From positions 1 through 52,950 of the IMG/VR virus record IMGVR_UViG_3300009008_000050: a DNA stretch of 52,950 bases, one strand, 5' to 3'. Below, in pieces: positions 24,154 to 34,425 of the stretch (position 1 is its first letter; each line of letters begins with the position of its first letter). This DNA is from a virus. Under the pieces are notes generated by a model. It was not told the origin of the DNA. It saw only the letters and a list, made by a program, of their open reading frames with translations, and ran no database searches. The translations under genes and the position numbers were made by a program.

Positions 24154-26249
24154 TAAAGTGTAAGAAAGACTCCATATTGCCAGACCCAGACCCTGGGCAG
24201 TCTCCAGGGCAGGGCCCTAGCCAGGGCTCAGGGTATGCCCCTGGCATAACCCCGGGCACCCCAGGAGCGGGGCCAGGGGCGGGGAGCGGCCCATCATCAG
24301 GTGGCTCTCAAAGTGATGTAGAACAGGGCGGTGGTGGCGGTGGTGCACAGCCAGGTAATGAGCCTAAGCTTAATGTCACGAAAGGGATGTCTTGCGCTGG
24401 GCCAAACCTTCCAGAAGGCGCAGAAAAGGTTATGGGGGCTATCCAGAACGGAGTGGGGGCCGTCTGTGCGATGGGGTGCTTTGTTAAAATGTTAATTCTA
24501 ACAGCAAGGCAGGACGTAGAGGGCCTTAATATAGACCTAAGCGAAACCTTTACTTCTCTACAAAACATGATGTTGGCTTTAGCTGGGAGCTCTCTCACAC
24601 CCGTTACCAACTACGCACTAGGGATGCTAAATACCATAGCGGCCCTTTTGTCAAATACTATAAATGAAATCGCTGATATCGTGGGGAATTTTGCTAATAT
24701 TCTTAAATCTATGGTGGCAAGCGTTGTCATGCAGTCTCTCGGAGCTTTAATAATGGCAATTGCCCAAAACACAGTAAATGCTCTGAAGCAAGACTTACAA
24801 AACAGAATCGATGTAATAGAAGACATAAAAACAGACAATGGCTTAATAAGGCGAAAAATGCAGTCTGTCTCTGGCTTAGGCTTTTGGGATGATTTAAAAG
24901 CAGCTATTATTGCTTCGCGAGGAAGCGTCCGTAGCGCTAAGAGAAACTTGGCTAGTGGCTACTCAAACCTTGGCGGGGGGCAAGATGCTTCTCCTAGGAT
25001 AGAGGCCGCTGAGCGCAATTTATGGCAGTCTGTATGGCATCTATCTTCTGATAGCGAAAAGGAGGCTTTGCTTGGAGAAGGCATGGAAAACACAGGCGCC
25101 TGGTCTATTGAGTGGGATGCTCTTAATATCTACAAGGGTGGTTTTTCACAGGTGAGTATCTATTTTTCTGAAGCCTGGGCGGCTATCCAGAGAATTTCGT
25201 CTAATTACACGTGTTTAATACGCATCGGCGGACGCCTCTCCATCTATCAAACCATTTTACTTGCCGTAGAACGCCTTGTCGACTTTGTTGTTGATTTTAC
25301 AGACGATCAATGGAGTGCTAGCGAGTTTATTGGTGCATCTCTTAGCTTTAAAATTCCAGGAGTAAGCTCTATGTTGATTGGGGTTCACGACAGGTTAGCT
25401 GGTATAGAAACATCCATGAATGATGTTGTCGCTAACGACCAAAAATACATAGCCCCCGTAATGTCTGAGACTTGGAAGACAGAACTTAACGCCCTTCGAT
25501 ATGTTTTAAATTCTCTTATAGGCGGAGCGCCTATTGTCGATATTAATATAGGCTTATTGGATCCTAGTAAATTAGTGATATCGCCACAGGCTTCACAAAT
25601 AAGCGTAGACGCTCTCAATGACTTCAACGCAATAATGCATCCAGAGTACGAGGGGGCTTTTTGTATAACTGATGCTGATTTTACCCAGGACCGTGTCATG
25701 AGCCTGGCTGAGTCTTTTGTTGGGCTAAGCCTTTCTGTACCTAATATCATATTCTCATTTGATTCATGGAAAGAAGATTCTATAAGCTTCGATAACCAGA
25801 TATCATCTGTTCAAGATTATGATATGTCCATTCTCGATTTAATAGCCCGTTTTAGCGGATACGAGCACGACTCGTTCGATACGCTATCTTATCTGCTTGA
25901 AAAAATCGGCGGGAAAGACCTTGTGGCGAGTTTAGAAAAGGGGGAGTTGGCGGAGGTTTTGTCAGCGGGGGCGGATTACCTTGGACCAATAAGCTCCGTC
26001 TTAGATTGCCTAGGGGTTGTTCTGGAGGGGTTTGATATTGACACAAGCAACCTTCCCGCTTCTCTAGGAATAGAAATAGAAGAAAAAATGGCCGTTATAT
26101 TCGGCGATGCGCAGGTAGCCCAAAGAAGCGGGATGACAATGCCAGCAATCCAATATAATATAATCAGTGACTTACAAGAAAAAATATCATCGAAGATAGC
26201 TTATATAGGTGATCTTATAGGGAGACTACAGAGGGGGTGCCCGGAATGA
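24150..26249 (+). CDS. Large tail/baseplate protein with Pro/Gly-rich N-terminus
   Basis: A 699-residue protein. Residues about 10-75 are low complexity (Pro-Gly-Gln-Ser, then a run of Gly), followed by a Cys-containing segment (MSCAGPNLPEG, VCAMGCF) and a long helical, hydrophobic region with Ala/Ile/Leu repeats. The C-terminal half is mixed helical. I recognise no family. It lies between a sigma-like gene and the gp25-like gene, joined to both by short overlaps, so it is probably a baseplate or tail-tip component. The collagen-like start may be a flexible linker. The stop codon lies within the start region of the gp25-like gene. Confidence 0.7.
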   Translation: MIKCKKDSILPDPDPGQSPGQGPSQGSGYAPGITPGTPGAGPGAGSGPSSGGSQSDVEQGGGGGGAQPGNEPKLNVTKGMSCAGPNLPEGAEKVMGAIQNGVGAVCAMGCFVKMLILTARQDVEGLNIDLSETFTSLQNMMLALAGSSLTPVTNYALGMLNTIAALLSNTINEIADIVGNFANILKSMVASVVMQSLGALIMAIAQNTVNALKQDLQNRIDVIEDIKTDNGLIRRKMQSVSGLGFWDDLKAAIIASRGSVRSAKRNLASGYSNLGGGQDASPRIEAAERNLWQSVWHLSSDSEKEALLGEGMENTGAWSIEWDALNIYKGGFSQVSIYFSEAWAAIQRISSNYTCLIRIGGRLSIYQTILLAVERLVDFVVDFTDDQWSASEFIGASLSFKIPGVSSMLIGVHDRLAGIETSMNDVVANDQKYIAPVMSETWKTELNALRYVLNSLIGGAPIVDINIGLLDPSKLVISPQASQISVDALNDFNAIMHPEYEGAFCITDADFTQDRVMSLAESFVGLSLSVPNIIFSFDSWKEDSISFDNQISSVQDYDMSILDLIARFSGYEHDSFDTLSYLLEKIGGKDLVASLEKGELAEVLSAGADYLGPISSVLDCLGVVLEGFDIDTSNLPASLGIEIEEKMAVIFGDAQVAQRSGMTMPAIQYNIISDLQEKISSKIAYIGDLIGRLQRGCPE

Positions 26250-26707
26250 AAGATATAACAACTGTAATTTTTAGTGGCGGAGAAAATTCAAATACTTATA
26301 CGACAGCTAAGGGCCTAAGGGGCCGAGAGCTCTCTTACGGGAGAAGCGGGGCGTCTTTGTTGACCCAAATGATAGTTTCTTGGCTCTACAAAACCCCGGG
26401 GAGGGACGCGATAGACCCTTCTTTTGGGGGTGGGCTTGCAGAATTAGTATATACGAATCCGTCTGACAGAGCCAATACAGAACATAAAATAGTAATGGCT
26501 GTCGCCGCCGTAGAAAGCCAAATGAAAGCATTACAGACGGGAAAAGATTACCCGCGCGATGAAATGTTGAAACGCCTTGCAATCCATCCAACAAAGGGTA
26601 TAATTTTCCATGAGGATACACACCGCTGGGAAATAAATATTATAGCCGAGTCGTTGGCTAACGAACAGATGGTTATTAATGTACCCATAGGAGATACAAA
26701 TGTATGA
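26246..26707 (+). CDS. Baseplate wedge protein, gp25/W-like
   Basis: A 153-residue protein of the size and pattern of T4 gp25 and P2 gpW: a beta-rich start, SFGGGLAELVYT near the middle (compare the P-x-FG-x-L family motif), a long helix and a C-terminal I-x-I-x-V strand (EINIIAESLANEQMVINVPI). This family forms part of the inner wedge and attaches sheath to baseplate. I start at ATG 26246, which overlaps the preceding stop as ATGA, rather than at GTG 26237. The next gene is gpJ/gp6-like, the usual partner. This pair is the main evidence for a contractile tail. Confidence 0.75.
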   Translation: MKDITTVIFSGGENSNTYTTAKGLRGRELSYGRSGASLLTQMIVSWLYKTPGRDAIDPSFGGGLAELVYTNPSDRANTEHKIVMAVAAVESQMKALQTGKDYPRDEMLKRLAIHPTKGIIFHEDTHRWEINIIAESLANEQMVINVPIGDTNV

Positions 26708-27818
26708 GAGAATATTAAATTTTGTAAAGAATTACCTAGAAGAGTTCGAAGAATTTCAGGACATGGCGTTCCGACCAGGTACTGGTATCTGGGATTTATT
26801 CGTAAAAGCTTTTGCAATGCTATACCGCCGCGTGATGATTCTATTAGATACGGCCGTTGCTGATCTAGACATAAGAAATTATGCCACAATGACCGAGCGG
26901 GCCATGAATATGCTTGGGCGAATGTGGTTTATAGAAAGAACAGAGGGCGGCTATTCGTATGGACAAGTTAGGGTTTATTTAACTACCCCCGTTTCGGCAA
27001 ACGTACCATCCGGGATTACTTTTTCTACAGCCGATAACAAGCAGTTTAAAACTTACGAGGACGTTTCTTTTAGTGCTACTCAAGTAATGAACAATAGAAG
27101 CGGAAATGAATTTTATATATCTCTTCCTGTGAGATCTATTCAAAAAGGTACGCAGTATAACGTGCCGGCTAGATCGGTAACTAATGTAATTTCCTCAACA
27201 ACCCTTCCTTGGGCTAGCGTTACAAACCTACAGCCGATAACAGGCGGGGCCGCTAGCGAGAATAATACAGAATATTATAATCGCATTGTAAACTCCGTAA
27301 ACACCCGTGATCTTCTTATTACAAAGGGGAGCGTGGCTACTAGCTTATACGAAGCTTTCCCCACATTTACAGATATAGAAGTTGTCGCAGCGGGGGATGA
27401 TAATATGGATAGAGATCTTTTATTAGGTGTTGTAATGGGCGGAGACGGGGAAGAGCCATATACAAAATCGGACTTCTATGGAAAAACTTTAGGGTCCCTA
27501 GAAAGAAATAAAAGCGAAGCCCATTGGTATTCTATTGACACACAAACACCGACGAGCGACGACGTAGGCTCGGAGCTTGCCAACGACGAATATTGGGATC
27601 TTGCCGCTTATGATTTGGATTATTTTCAATGCAAGGGAGGCTCTTTGTTTTCAGATCAATTTGAAAACAATACAACCTTCACTGACGTTGACTCTAATTG
27701 GATTGCATACGATAACGGCTACGAATATGGGAGAACTCAATACTCTCAAAGTATACATGCCTATAATGGGTATTTATTAATAGGGGAGACTGCGTCAACT
27801 CAGTCTTCTACGATATAG
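26700..27818 (+). CDS. Baseplate J/gp6-like protein, N-terminal polypeptide
   Basis: A 372-residue protein. Residues 75-200 carry the baseplate-J pattern: RTEGGYSYGQVRVYLTTPVS, then VPSGITFSTADNKQFKT, then KGTQYNVPARSVTNV and a GG-x-ASENNTEYYNRI helix. J-family proteins form the wedge ring that joins tail fibres to the tube. The C-terminal segment (from about 315) looks like the start of a beta-sandwich that continues in the next gene. The usual C-terminal J domain is missing here and appears at the end of the 27826 product, so the function seems split over two polypeptides. It overlaps the gp25-like gene by eight bases. Confidence 0.75.
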   Translation: MYERILNFVKNYLEEFEEFQDMAFRPGTGIWDLFVKAFAMLYRRVMILLDTAVADLDIRNYATMTERAMNMLGRMWFIERTEGGYSYGQVRVYLTTPVSANVPSGITFSTADNKQFKTYEDVSFSATQVMNNRSGNEFYISLPVRSIQKGTQYNVPARSVTNVISSTTLPWASVTNLQPITGGAASENNTEYYNRIVNSVNTRDLLITKGSVATSLYEAFPTFTDIEVVAAGDDNMDRDLLLGVVMGGDGEEPYTKSDFYGKTLGSLERNKSEAHWYSIDTQTPTSDDVGSELANDEYWDLAAYDLDYFQCKGGSLFSDQFENNTTFTDVDSNWIAYDNGYEYGRTQYSQSIHAYNGYLLIGETASTQSSTI

Positions 27819-27825
27819 GAGTATT

Positions 27826-29562
27826 ATGACAATATTAACACAAAGCGGGGCCCTCGGGGTAGAAGATTCTAATATTATTCCAGAGACTAGCGCCGATCAG
27901 TTTATATGGACGGCCCCCGGGATGATTCGAAAATTAACAGAAGTGGATTCTTTCGAAAATACAGCTATTACAGGAGGCGGGCTTTCTACGACGGATACCA
28001 GACAGAATCCATCAGTATTCTTTTTAACAATAGCGCGCAGAGGGCCTGATGATAACGTTTCTATAGGCAGTTATTTCGATGGCTTTGGTGTTGCCCTAAT
28101 ACCTATTTCAGAGGAAGACTACGCTAATGGTAGGTTTAACCTTTATATAGTTGACAACGAGCCGGCTGCTAGAGAAGTTATTTTGGGAGAAAAATTACAT
28201 ACGGGCTGGGGCGACTACGGATATCTTGCGGCAACAAGTGTACCTTTCTATGCTACAACAGTAGACGACTCTTATTTTTACAACTTCGAGCTTTTGGTAG
28301 ACGAAGATAACGCGTTGCGCTTTTCTCTCTGGGAAAGCACCTCTCTTAAGCCAGCTTCCCCTAGTATTACTTACGGCGCACATGTTCCTTCTGGCGAGGG
28401 AAGCTATTGGGGTGTTTCTACGAGCCGGACCGATGGATATAAGTGGAGAGTCGGCAACATGGCTTTATGGGGCCGGGGTGAAAAGTATGGTGTTCTTGAG
28501 TGTAAGCTATCGACAGAAAATATATCAGAAACAGCCATTGTAAAAGCACACGCATATGCTTCAGGATATAATTCGGATGATGTAACCGACGACGCGGGTG
28601 TGAGTCTGTTTATAAAGAATCAAGAAACTGGGCTATGGGAAGAGAAAGATTCTAACGAAAGTTCTGTCGGCGGAGAAAGTGCGCTTCTCGATTCGGGAGA
28701 GCTTCTCTTGTCTACATATGCTACCGCGTCAATACCGCAGCGTATAGAGGCTACAGTCGCCCCAGCGTACCCTTCTAGTTACGGAAACGGCTATGACTCA
28801 ATTGTTAACGTAGACTATATATGGGCAGAATCGTGGGATGCCGCAGTTGCTCATATTGGCGGAAAAAGCGATGTTTATATAGAAGAAGGCACCCTACCAA
28901 CCCTGACATACATTGATTTATACAATACAGGGACAATAGAGTTTCTCGTCCCATCTAATACAAAAATCCAAGATGTAGCTGATTTTATACAGCCGATTCT
29001 ATGGGTTTCCGAAATAGAGTCTCTTGATATAAACGGCGACCCGACTGGGGTTTATTTAAGCCTTAATAGCGATTATTCGTTTAGCTGCGAAAATCCTAAT
29101 TATAGATTTTCTATAGAAGAGACAATAAAGATTATTCTCACCACCCCTAATCAAAACATTAGAGTGCATTACTATACTTATTCTAATATTAACGCGGCGC
29201 AAATCTACTGTGACGAGTCTTTACATCGCAATATAACTAATGATATTTTAGCAAAGGCTAAACAACCGCTAGAATTATTTATAACAATGACCGCAACAAC
29301 CACTCTTCTTCCGCCTACTATAAGAGGTGCTATTTCACAATACCTCACCCAGGCAGAAGATTTAGAAGTAACATTCGCTACACTCGAAGCCCTCGTCTTA
29401 GCCCTCGAAGGGGTTTCGGCAGCTTCTATAACCAGCGTTACTCAAAGATTGCATGAAATAGATGGTTCTACAGAAGATACTGAATTAACCGAAAAAATAA
29501 CCAGGACGAACATACAGCAATTTTGTCTCGTCGACGATGCGGAGCATATTGAAATTGGATAA
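27826..29562 (+). CDS. Baseplate J/gp6-like protein, C-terminal polypeptide
   Basis: A 578-residue protein. The first 230 residues look like a lectin-type beta-sandwich (FDGFGVALIPISEED, YFYNFELLVDEDNALRFSLW). The C-terminal 150 residues resemble the end of baseplate J/gp6 proteins: LHRNITNDILAKAKQPLELF followed by the helical segment that ends the family. The ATG has AGGAG four bases upstream, overlapping the previous stop codon, so it is a properly translated second gene rather than an obvious sequencing break. The phase differs by +1 from the upstream gene. Possibly an insertion of a carbohydrate-binding domain split an ancestral J protein. Confidence 0.68.
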   Translation: MTILTQSGALGVEDSNIIPETSADQFIWTAPGMIRKLTEVDSFENTAITGGGLSTTDTRQNPSVFFLTIARRGPDDNVSIGSYFDGFGVALIPISEEDYANGRFNLYIVDNEPAAREVILGEKLHTGWGDYGYLAATSVPFYATTVDDSYFYNFELLVDEDNALRFSLWESTSLKPASPSITYGAHVPSGEGSYWGVSTSRTDGYKWRVGNMALWGRGEKYGVLECKLSTENISETAIVKAHAYASGYNSDDVTDDAGVSLFIKNQETGLWEEKDSNESSVGGESALLDSGELLLSTYATASIPQRIEATVAPAYPSSYGNGYDSIVNVDYIWAESWDAAVAHIGGKSDVYIEEGTLPTLTYIDLYNTGTIEFLVPSNTKIQDVADFIQPILWVSEIESLDINGDPTGVYLSLNSDYSFSCENPNYRFSIEETIKIILTTPNQNIRVHYYTYSNINAAQIYCDESLHRNITNDILAKAKQPLELFITMTATTTLLPPTIRGAISQYLTQAEDLEVTFATLEALVLALEGVSAASITSVTQRLHEIDGSTEDTELTEKITRTNIQQFCLVDDAEHIEIG

Positions 29563-29565
29563 AAT

Positions 29566-30978
29566 ATGGCGCTAGAAAAAAACCAAGAAGAGCACTCTAA
29601 TAATCTTAGTTGGCGTGGCTTTGATGTAATATGGGATAATCTCAGTAATTTCTGGGATAATATGCCCGGGAGAGAATATCTTACTATTGTATGGAAGGCG
29701 TGGGATGCTCTTGTTAATCCTTTGAAATATTATATTAGAAGAAAATCTCTCGATCATTCTATTTTTTCAGAGTCTTATAATAAAAGAAATATTTACGCAG
29801 TTCCTATAAAGCTTACATTCCCTTTATCTTCTGAGAGTCATAGCTTTTATGTTAATTCGGAATTTGCGAATATTACCGTTTTAACAGATTATATAAATTC
29901 TCCTGAAAATATTCTTAGGTCTTCAAATGGTGACTTTACTTTTGCTCGCGGTGACACAGACTCTGACCGTGGTATTATAACTTTCTCGAGCGAGAGTTAC
30001 TCTAACTCTATGTGGGTTACTCAGTATAAGTTGAAAAAAATCAACGAAATCGTCGGCCGCTTCGGGGTTTTCGTAGATTTCGATCGCAAGACTAAATACG
30101 AAACGAAGACTATAGAAGAAATTCTTGGATTAATGATGGCACAACAACTTGGGCCAACCATCCCGCGTCTTGAGGCCGGGGTAAATATTATCAACGAATG
30201 GCCCTACTCTCCCGCGGGGGGCACGGTATCGTCAGTTAATGATTCTCGTATCGTTGTGAGGAAAGACGCCGGTGGCTCTTCGTTTATCTACAACAATATT
30301 GACTTAGACTTCGAGCATCGCGAAGATGGCGATGGGGATTTAGTTGACACTACAGAAGGCTCTGTCATTATTGAATACAGCCCGCTTACAAAGGCGGTTC
30401 GCTTCGACGACGTAATTACAATGCCCGATATGCACTCTCGGTTCCCTATTAGTTACTACGAGAGATGGCACACATTCCTGGTGAGATTTGACGAAGGCCT
30501 CCCCGACACCACCTCCTTTGTTGATGCAACCACATCTGAAGTAACATATGATATAGACTGGGATTGGTCGCAGAGATTTGTCGAGCGTAATAAGCCAGTG
30601 GGTGCGAAGCCTTACTATATGGTGTATATAAACGCTAGGCCGACCTCGGGCGTTTCGGCTACGTCGTATGTAGATCTCCCCGCCCCAACCTGCGGAATTA
30701 TTACAAGCTGGACGGAGTTTAACGAATTACCGCCGACATGCGGAATTCTTACAAATTATAATATAGAGTTAAATATTCCGATCAATGGGGTGTTCACTAC
30801 CTTTGGCATTGATATAGACACCATTCCCGCAGCGTCGATACTCTTGACGGCTTTTGTTAATTTTAGTGGATTTGATATAATAACAGGGGTAGAGTCATCG
30901 CTAGAAGATGGTGGCGATGTCATTATTTATTTAGACGAAGCAGCAGAATTAGAAGAATTCTCAGAATTAGGAGTGTAA
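29566..30978 (+). CDS. Unrecognised baseplate-region protein
   Basis: A 470-residue protein starting three bases after the J-like gene. The N-terminus is rich in Trp and aromatic residues (DVIWDNLSNFWDNMPGRE, IVWKAWDALVNPL), followed by beta-rich sequence. Residues about 370-425 carry a triplicate short repeat of the form TSWTEFNELPPTCGILTN, perhaps a small beta-repeat stalk. I cannot assign a family. Position suggests a wedge or fibre-attachment protein. Confidence 0.7.
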   Translation: MALEKNQEEHSNNLSWRGFDVIWDNLSNFWDNMPGREYLTIVWKAWDALVNPLKYYIRRKSLDHSIFSESYNKRNIYAVPIKLTFPLSSESHSFYVNSEFANITVLTDYINSPENILRSSNGDFTFARGDTDSDRGIITFSSESYSNSMWVTQYKLKKINEIVGRFGVFVDFDRKTKYETKTIEEILGLMMAQQLGPTIPRLEAGVNIINEWPYSPAGGTVSSVNDSRIVVRKDAGGSSFIYNNIDLDFEHREDGDGDLVDTTEGSVIIEYSPLTKAVRFDDVITMPDMHSRFPISYYERWHTFLVRFDEGLPDTTSFVDATTSEVTYDIDWDWSQRFVERNKPVGAKPYYMVYINARPTSGVSATSYVDLPAPTCGIITSWTEFNELPPTCGILTNYNIELNIPINGVFTTFGIDIDTIPAASILLTAFVNFSGFDIITGVESSLEDGGDVIIYLDEAAELEEFSELGV

Positions 30979-30979
30979 T

Positions 30980-31213
30980 ATGGAGACAATAAACAAATCA
31001 ACAACTTGGGGCGATGCGGTAGATGATATTAATAGTAATTTTGACGATGTAGATTATTCCGAACATCTACACCTGCCACGCGTGAATGATGAAAATATGG
31101 CAACCACGGGGGGGACAAAGGGCGAGCTTGTATACAACGTGTTCGATGATTATCTTTATTATTGCACCGCGACGGCCGATCCGGGCACCTGGGCAAAAAT
31201 AAAGACATTTTAA
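30980..31213 (+). CDS. Small fibre-type protein
   Basis: A 77-residue protein. The start (STTWGDAVDDINSNFDDVD) resembles the N-terminal motif of many phage fibre and adhesin proteins, and the end (LYYCTATADPGTWAKI) resembles a short fibre head strand pattern. It begins one base after the previous stop and ends 12 bases before the next gene. It may be a short fibre or a connector between baseplate and larger fibres. Confidence 0.68.
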   Translation: METINKSTTWGDAVDDINSNFDDVDYSEHLHLPRVNDENMATTGGTKGELVYNVFDDYLYYCTATADPGTWAKIKTF

Positions 31214-31225
31214 AGGAGGCAACTA

Positions 31226-32497
31226 ATGGGAACAATAATAATGGTAAACAAAGAAGCCGATGTGCAGTATAATCACATCAAAGTATATAAGCCGACGACG
31301 GGCACAATTTCCCCGGGGTACGGCGGCTGGGGCATAAGAGAGCGCGACGAAGGGCTGGCGTATCGCGCGCCGGTTTTGTGCGCAGCCTATCCTATACCCG
31401 GAGGCACCAGAGTAAGCAACGTTGCCTTTATGCTTTCTGACGAAGAGGGCATTGCGAGCCCATATGTTTCGTTTGGGATATGGCGAGAGAATAACTTAGC
31501 ACCCCTGGTAATGACGCGCATTGCGGGGTTTAAAATAGAAGAGGGCGATGTGGGCGCCTGGGAAATGGATGTCAGGTACACCGTTAACTTCGACTCGATT
31601 TATTTAACCCCGAGCTCGACTTATACATATTATCTATGCGTATACGGCGACGGCTTAAAATTGCACCGCACTAATAGCGGAGCCACTTCTGATGGCGCGA
31701 TGTTTTACGATGATGGCATTTTCCCTATAACTGACATCAATCTCGCCACGGCCACTACAATTGACGTAGCTGACCTAACCGACACCACTGCGGCTATCTC
31801 CGCCGAAATGTGGGGGACCGTTACTTCTTGGGAACAGGATCTAAACGGCGGATGTATTTTAGAAGAGTCTACTGATTGGCATGACACGGGAATTACAGCA
31901 AGCGACTGGAATGACCCTACTTCTATTCAGGAAGATGACGCTAATGTCGCAACGTCTAACACAACCGGGGCTAGAATTTGGATTGATTTAGGAGATGGCT
32001 TGGATCCTACTACAGCATGGGAAGATTTGCCTGCGGCTACTAGGGTATTATTCCCTGACTACGAGACCACGGGGGTTCGTGCGTGTGCTAGAGTATATGC
32101 AGAAGGAACTATAGACACAGGCGGAGAAATTTCGATAGAATGGTCGGATATAGACTCTACCTCAAGACCAGTGTCTGGGTGGCAGAATCTACTGGTGATA
32201 GATGAGCCCGGTGCGTTTGACACAACGGCCGACCTTCCCGAAATCGCCCGCTGGCTTAAAATAGAAGAAGAGGGCTCTCCGGCTATCAACGACGAAATCT
32301 CTTACTTCCGCATAGATCAATTCCGCGTTGGGATAGATGACGGTGAATTTCACGTGGATCATAGCGCTGACCCGCACCACGTGTGGGTAAAAAACTACCC
32401 GCTTGCAGACATGGTTTACAAAACCTCAATTGGCAACATTGCAGGCGCCGAGTCAGAAACGTCGGAAGAGTTCACTAACAGAATAAATAAGGACTAA
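31226..32497 (+). CDS. Putative tail fibre or adhesin
   Basis: A 423-residue acidic, beta-rich protein with many Asp, Thr and Trp residues and no coiled coil. A beta-sandwich-like region occupies residues about 30-160, and a second beta-rich block (SAEMWGTVTSWEQDL, then ISIEWSDIDSTSRP) follows. The ribosome binding site AAAGGAGG is the strongest in this module. The stop overlaps the next ATG (TAATG). A receptor-binding or fibre-shaft role is inferred from position between baseplate and fibre genes. Confidence 0.65.
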   Translation: MGTIIMVNKEADVQYNHIKVYKPTTGTISPGYGGWGIRERDEGLAYRAPVLCAAYPIPGGTRVSNVAFMLSDEEGIASPYVSFGIWRENNLAPLVMTRIAGFKIEEGDVGAWEMDVRYTVNFDSIYLTPSSTYTYYLCVYGDGLKLHRTNSGATSDGAMFYDDGIFPITDINLATATTIDVADLTDTTAAISAEMWGTVTSWEQDLNGGCILEESTDWHDTGITASDWNDPTSIQEDDANVATSNTTGARIWIDLGDGLDPTTAWEDLPAATRVLFPDYETTGVRACARVYAEGTIDTGGEISIEWSDIDSTSRPVSGWQNLLVIDEPGAFDTTADLPEIARWLKIEEEGSPAINDEISYFRIDQFRVGIDDGEFHVDHSADPHHVWVKNYPLADMVYKTSIGNIAGAESETSEEFTNRINKD

Positions 32498-34425
32498 TGC
32501 CTGAAAAGTATATAATAAAAGACGGCGCGATTCGCGACTTAGCGGATGATTATAGCGATCTGCAGGGTGTTTTAAATAGCAACCTGCAGACTGCCGTCGC
32601 ATTATTTGCAGAAAGACCTGGCTTGCTTTTTGAGAACGAAACTGATTTCATAATCACCGTTGGCGTAGAGAGCTTAACTTGCTCCAATATCAATAAGATG
32701 ATTTTTGGCAATAACATCTGCGTTACGCCATCTGAGGCCGAGATGGGGGTTTCTGGTGGTTCGCTCCCTCTCGATACGGAGACTACGTATTATCTATATT
32801 TTTCGTTGATTGAAGTAGAATCCGATCCCGGCACTTACGAAGAAGGCTACCCAGAAGGCGACACAGAAAATACCACAATCACATACGATGTTGAGTTGCA
32901 ACTACTTGAGGGGACAAAAGAATCCGAGGCGCTTCTAAAAATCTGCTCGCTTTCATATGAATTCGTTGAAGAAGAAGAAGAGGGGGCGTGGGTTGCTAAC
33001 TACGAAGGGGTGTCCCTTAAACTTCGTAGCGATCAACAAAAGACGGGGCTGAGTGCGCCTGAGAATATTTCATATACAAATATCTTTCAGAGGCAGCTTA
33101 TTAATTCAGAGGGCGCAAATACCGTATCTCCGACAACCAACCTTTCGCTTAGCGGATTGCTTCTCAAAGTCGAATGGGACGCTCTTCTCAACAATCGTGG
33201 CATCTACGGCTACGAAGTAAAGCTAACCCCATGTCGTGGCGACGAGCCTGTTGTCAACTTCTCCGAAACAAAAATTGTCCCCGCTCAGCGTAGTGAGACT
33301 TCGCATTCTATACACATGGAGGTTTGCGAGGGTGTATATTATAGATTAGAGGTTCGTGCCATCGGTACGGGCTTTTCCCCTGGCGACTGGAGCAATCCTA
33401 TATTGTTATTGGCGGGAAGTAGCGGAGAAATTCCAGACGTACCTGATCTTTCAATAACTGAGGAAGCCCCGCCTAGCGTATTAAACATCATGACTTCAAT
33501 ACCAAATCCGCCTTCAACACCGTATTTTATACAGATATTCAAAAACGCAGAAGTGATTTATGAGGGTGCGCCAGGCCTACATAGCCATATGCTAGCCCCG
33601 ACAGATACTAATGTAGAAATAAAAACCCGCGTGGTAGCCGGCGGCGGAGTGTGCTCGGGATTTGCAACATTTTCCGAAACATTTACGGCGGTGATCTTTG
33701 ACGGCGCACTTGCCACGGAAGTTGGTATGCTTGCAATACCAATAGACTTAATAAGCACACATGAAGATCATTTTTATAGTGAAAACACTTTAACATGCGA
33801 AGCCACTGTCCCCAGCGGGGGAGATGATATTAAAGTTGAGATAGGTGATTACGAAAAAGAATTGGTAAGCATCCAAGAAGGCGTAGTAATTACAGCCGTT
33901 ATATCTAATTCGTCAAAGCCGCTTATTGTCCCGAATGGCGCCTATACTATAACTAAAATAACAGAAAATGATAACGAATGGTCTGTTTTTTTTGAAGGCC
34001 AGGGCATTAGCGCCGCTGGAAGCGGTACATGTGATTTAGAAATTTATAGTCCGGTTGGGGTATTAAACGAACCAATCTCAATATTTTCTATCCCCGGCGA
34101 TATAAAAATCACAAGAATGAGCTTTGTTTCTCGAGCCTGTTCGATAATAGATGGTGCCGTCGAAAACTTAAGTCTTCAAATAGACACGGAAAACCGGGAA
34201 TCACCATATTCCCTAACGCTTTCGGGCAATCGACCGGGGCTATATGTTGGCTCGTCCAATCCTTACAACACGGATGACTGTATGCATATTTACCAGCGGG
34301 GTAATATAGAAGACCCCTGCGTCTTAACAGATTCTGCAACGTGCCGAATAGTAGCTGACTATTACGGGGGGACATTAAATGTAAATGGCACTCTCTTGCT
34401 TTACTACGAAAAGGTGAGCGAATGA
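32497..34425 (+). CDS. Tail fibre protein, paralogue A
   Basis: A 642-residue beta-rich protein. The first 70 residues, a short polar helix followed by GLLFENETDFIITVG, match the starts of the two following gene products, which share the order: helical start, a VGKIVFP or VGQAVFP-type strand, then a long YYLYFSL / YEVVFQL strand. The middle contains fibronectin-like beta segments (LKVEWDALLNNRGIYGYEVK, residues about 225-245). Overlaps with both neighbours (TAATG, ATGA) show a co-translated set. I infer three related fibre or adhesin subunits that attach to the baseplate through a common N-terminal domain. Confidence 0.65.
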   Translation: MPEKYIIKDGAIRDLADDYSDLQGVLNSNLQTAVALFAERPGLLFENETDFIITVGVESLTCSNINKMIFGNNICVTPSEAEMGVSGGSLPLDTETTYYLYFSLIEVESDPGTYEEGYPEGDTENTTITYDVELQLLEGTKESEALLKICSLSYEFVEEEEEGAWVANYEGVSLKLRSDQQKTGLSAPENISYTNIFQRQLINSEGANTVSPTTNLSLSGLLLKVEWDALLNNRGIYGYEVKLTPCRGDEPVVNFSETKIVPAQRSETSHSIHMEVCEGVYYRLEVRAIGTGFSPGDWSNPILLLAGSSGEIPDVPDLSITEEAPPSVLNIMTSIPNPPSTPYFIQIFKNAEVIYEGAPGLHSHMLAPTDTNVEIKTRVVAGGGVCSGFATFSETFTAVIFDGALATEVGMLAIPIDLISTHEDHFYSENTLTCEATVPSGGDDIKVEIGDYEKELVSIQEGVVITAVISNSSKPLIVPNGAYTITKITENDNEWSVFFEGQGISAAGSGTCDLEIYSPVGVLNEPISIFSIPGDIKITRMSFVSRACSIIDGAVENLSLQIDTENRESPYSLTLSGNRPGLYVGSSNPYNTDDCMHIYQRGNIEDPCVLTDSATCRIVADYYGGTLNVNGTLLLYYEKVSE

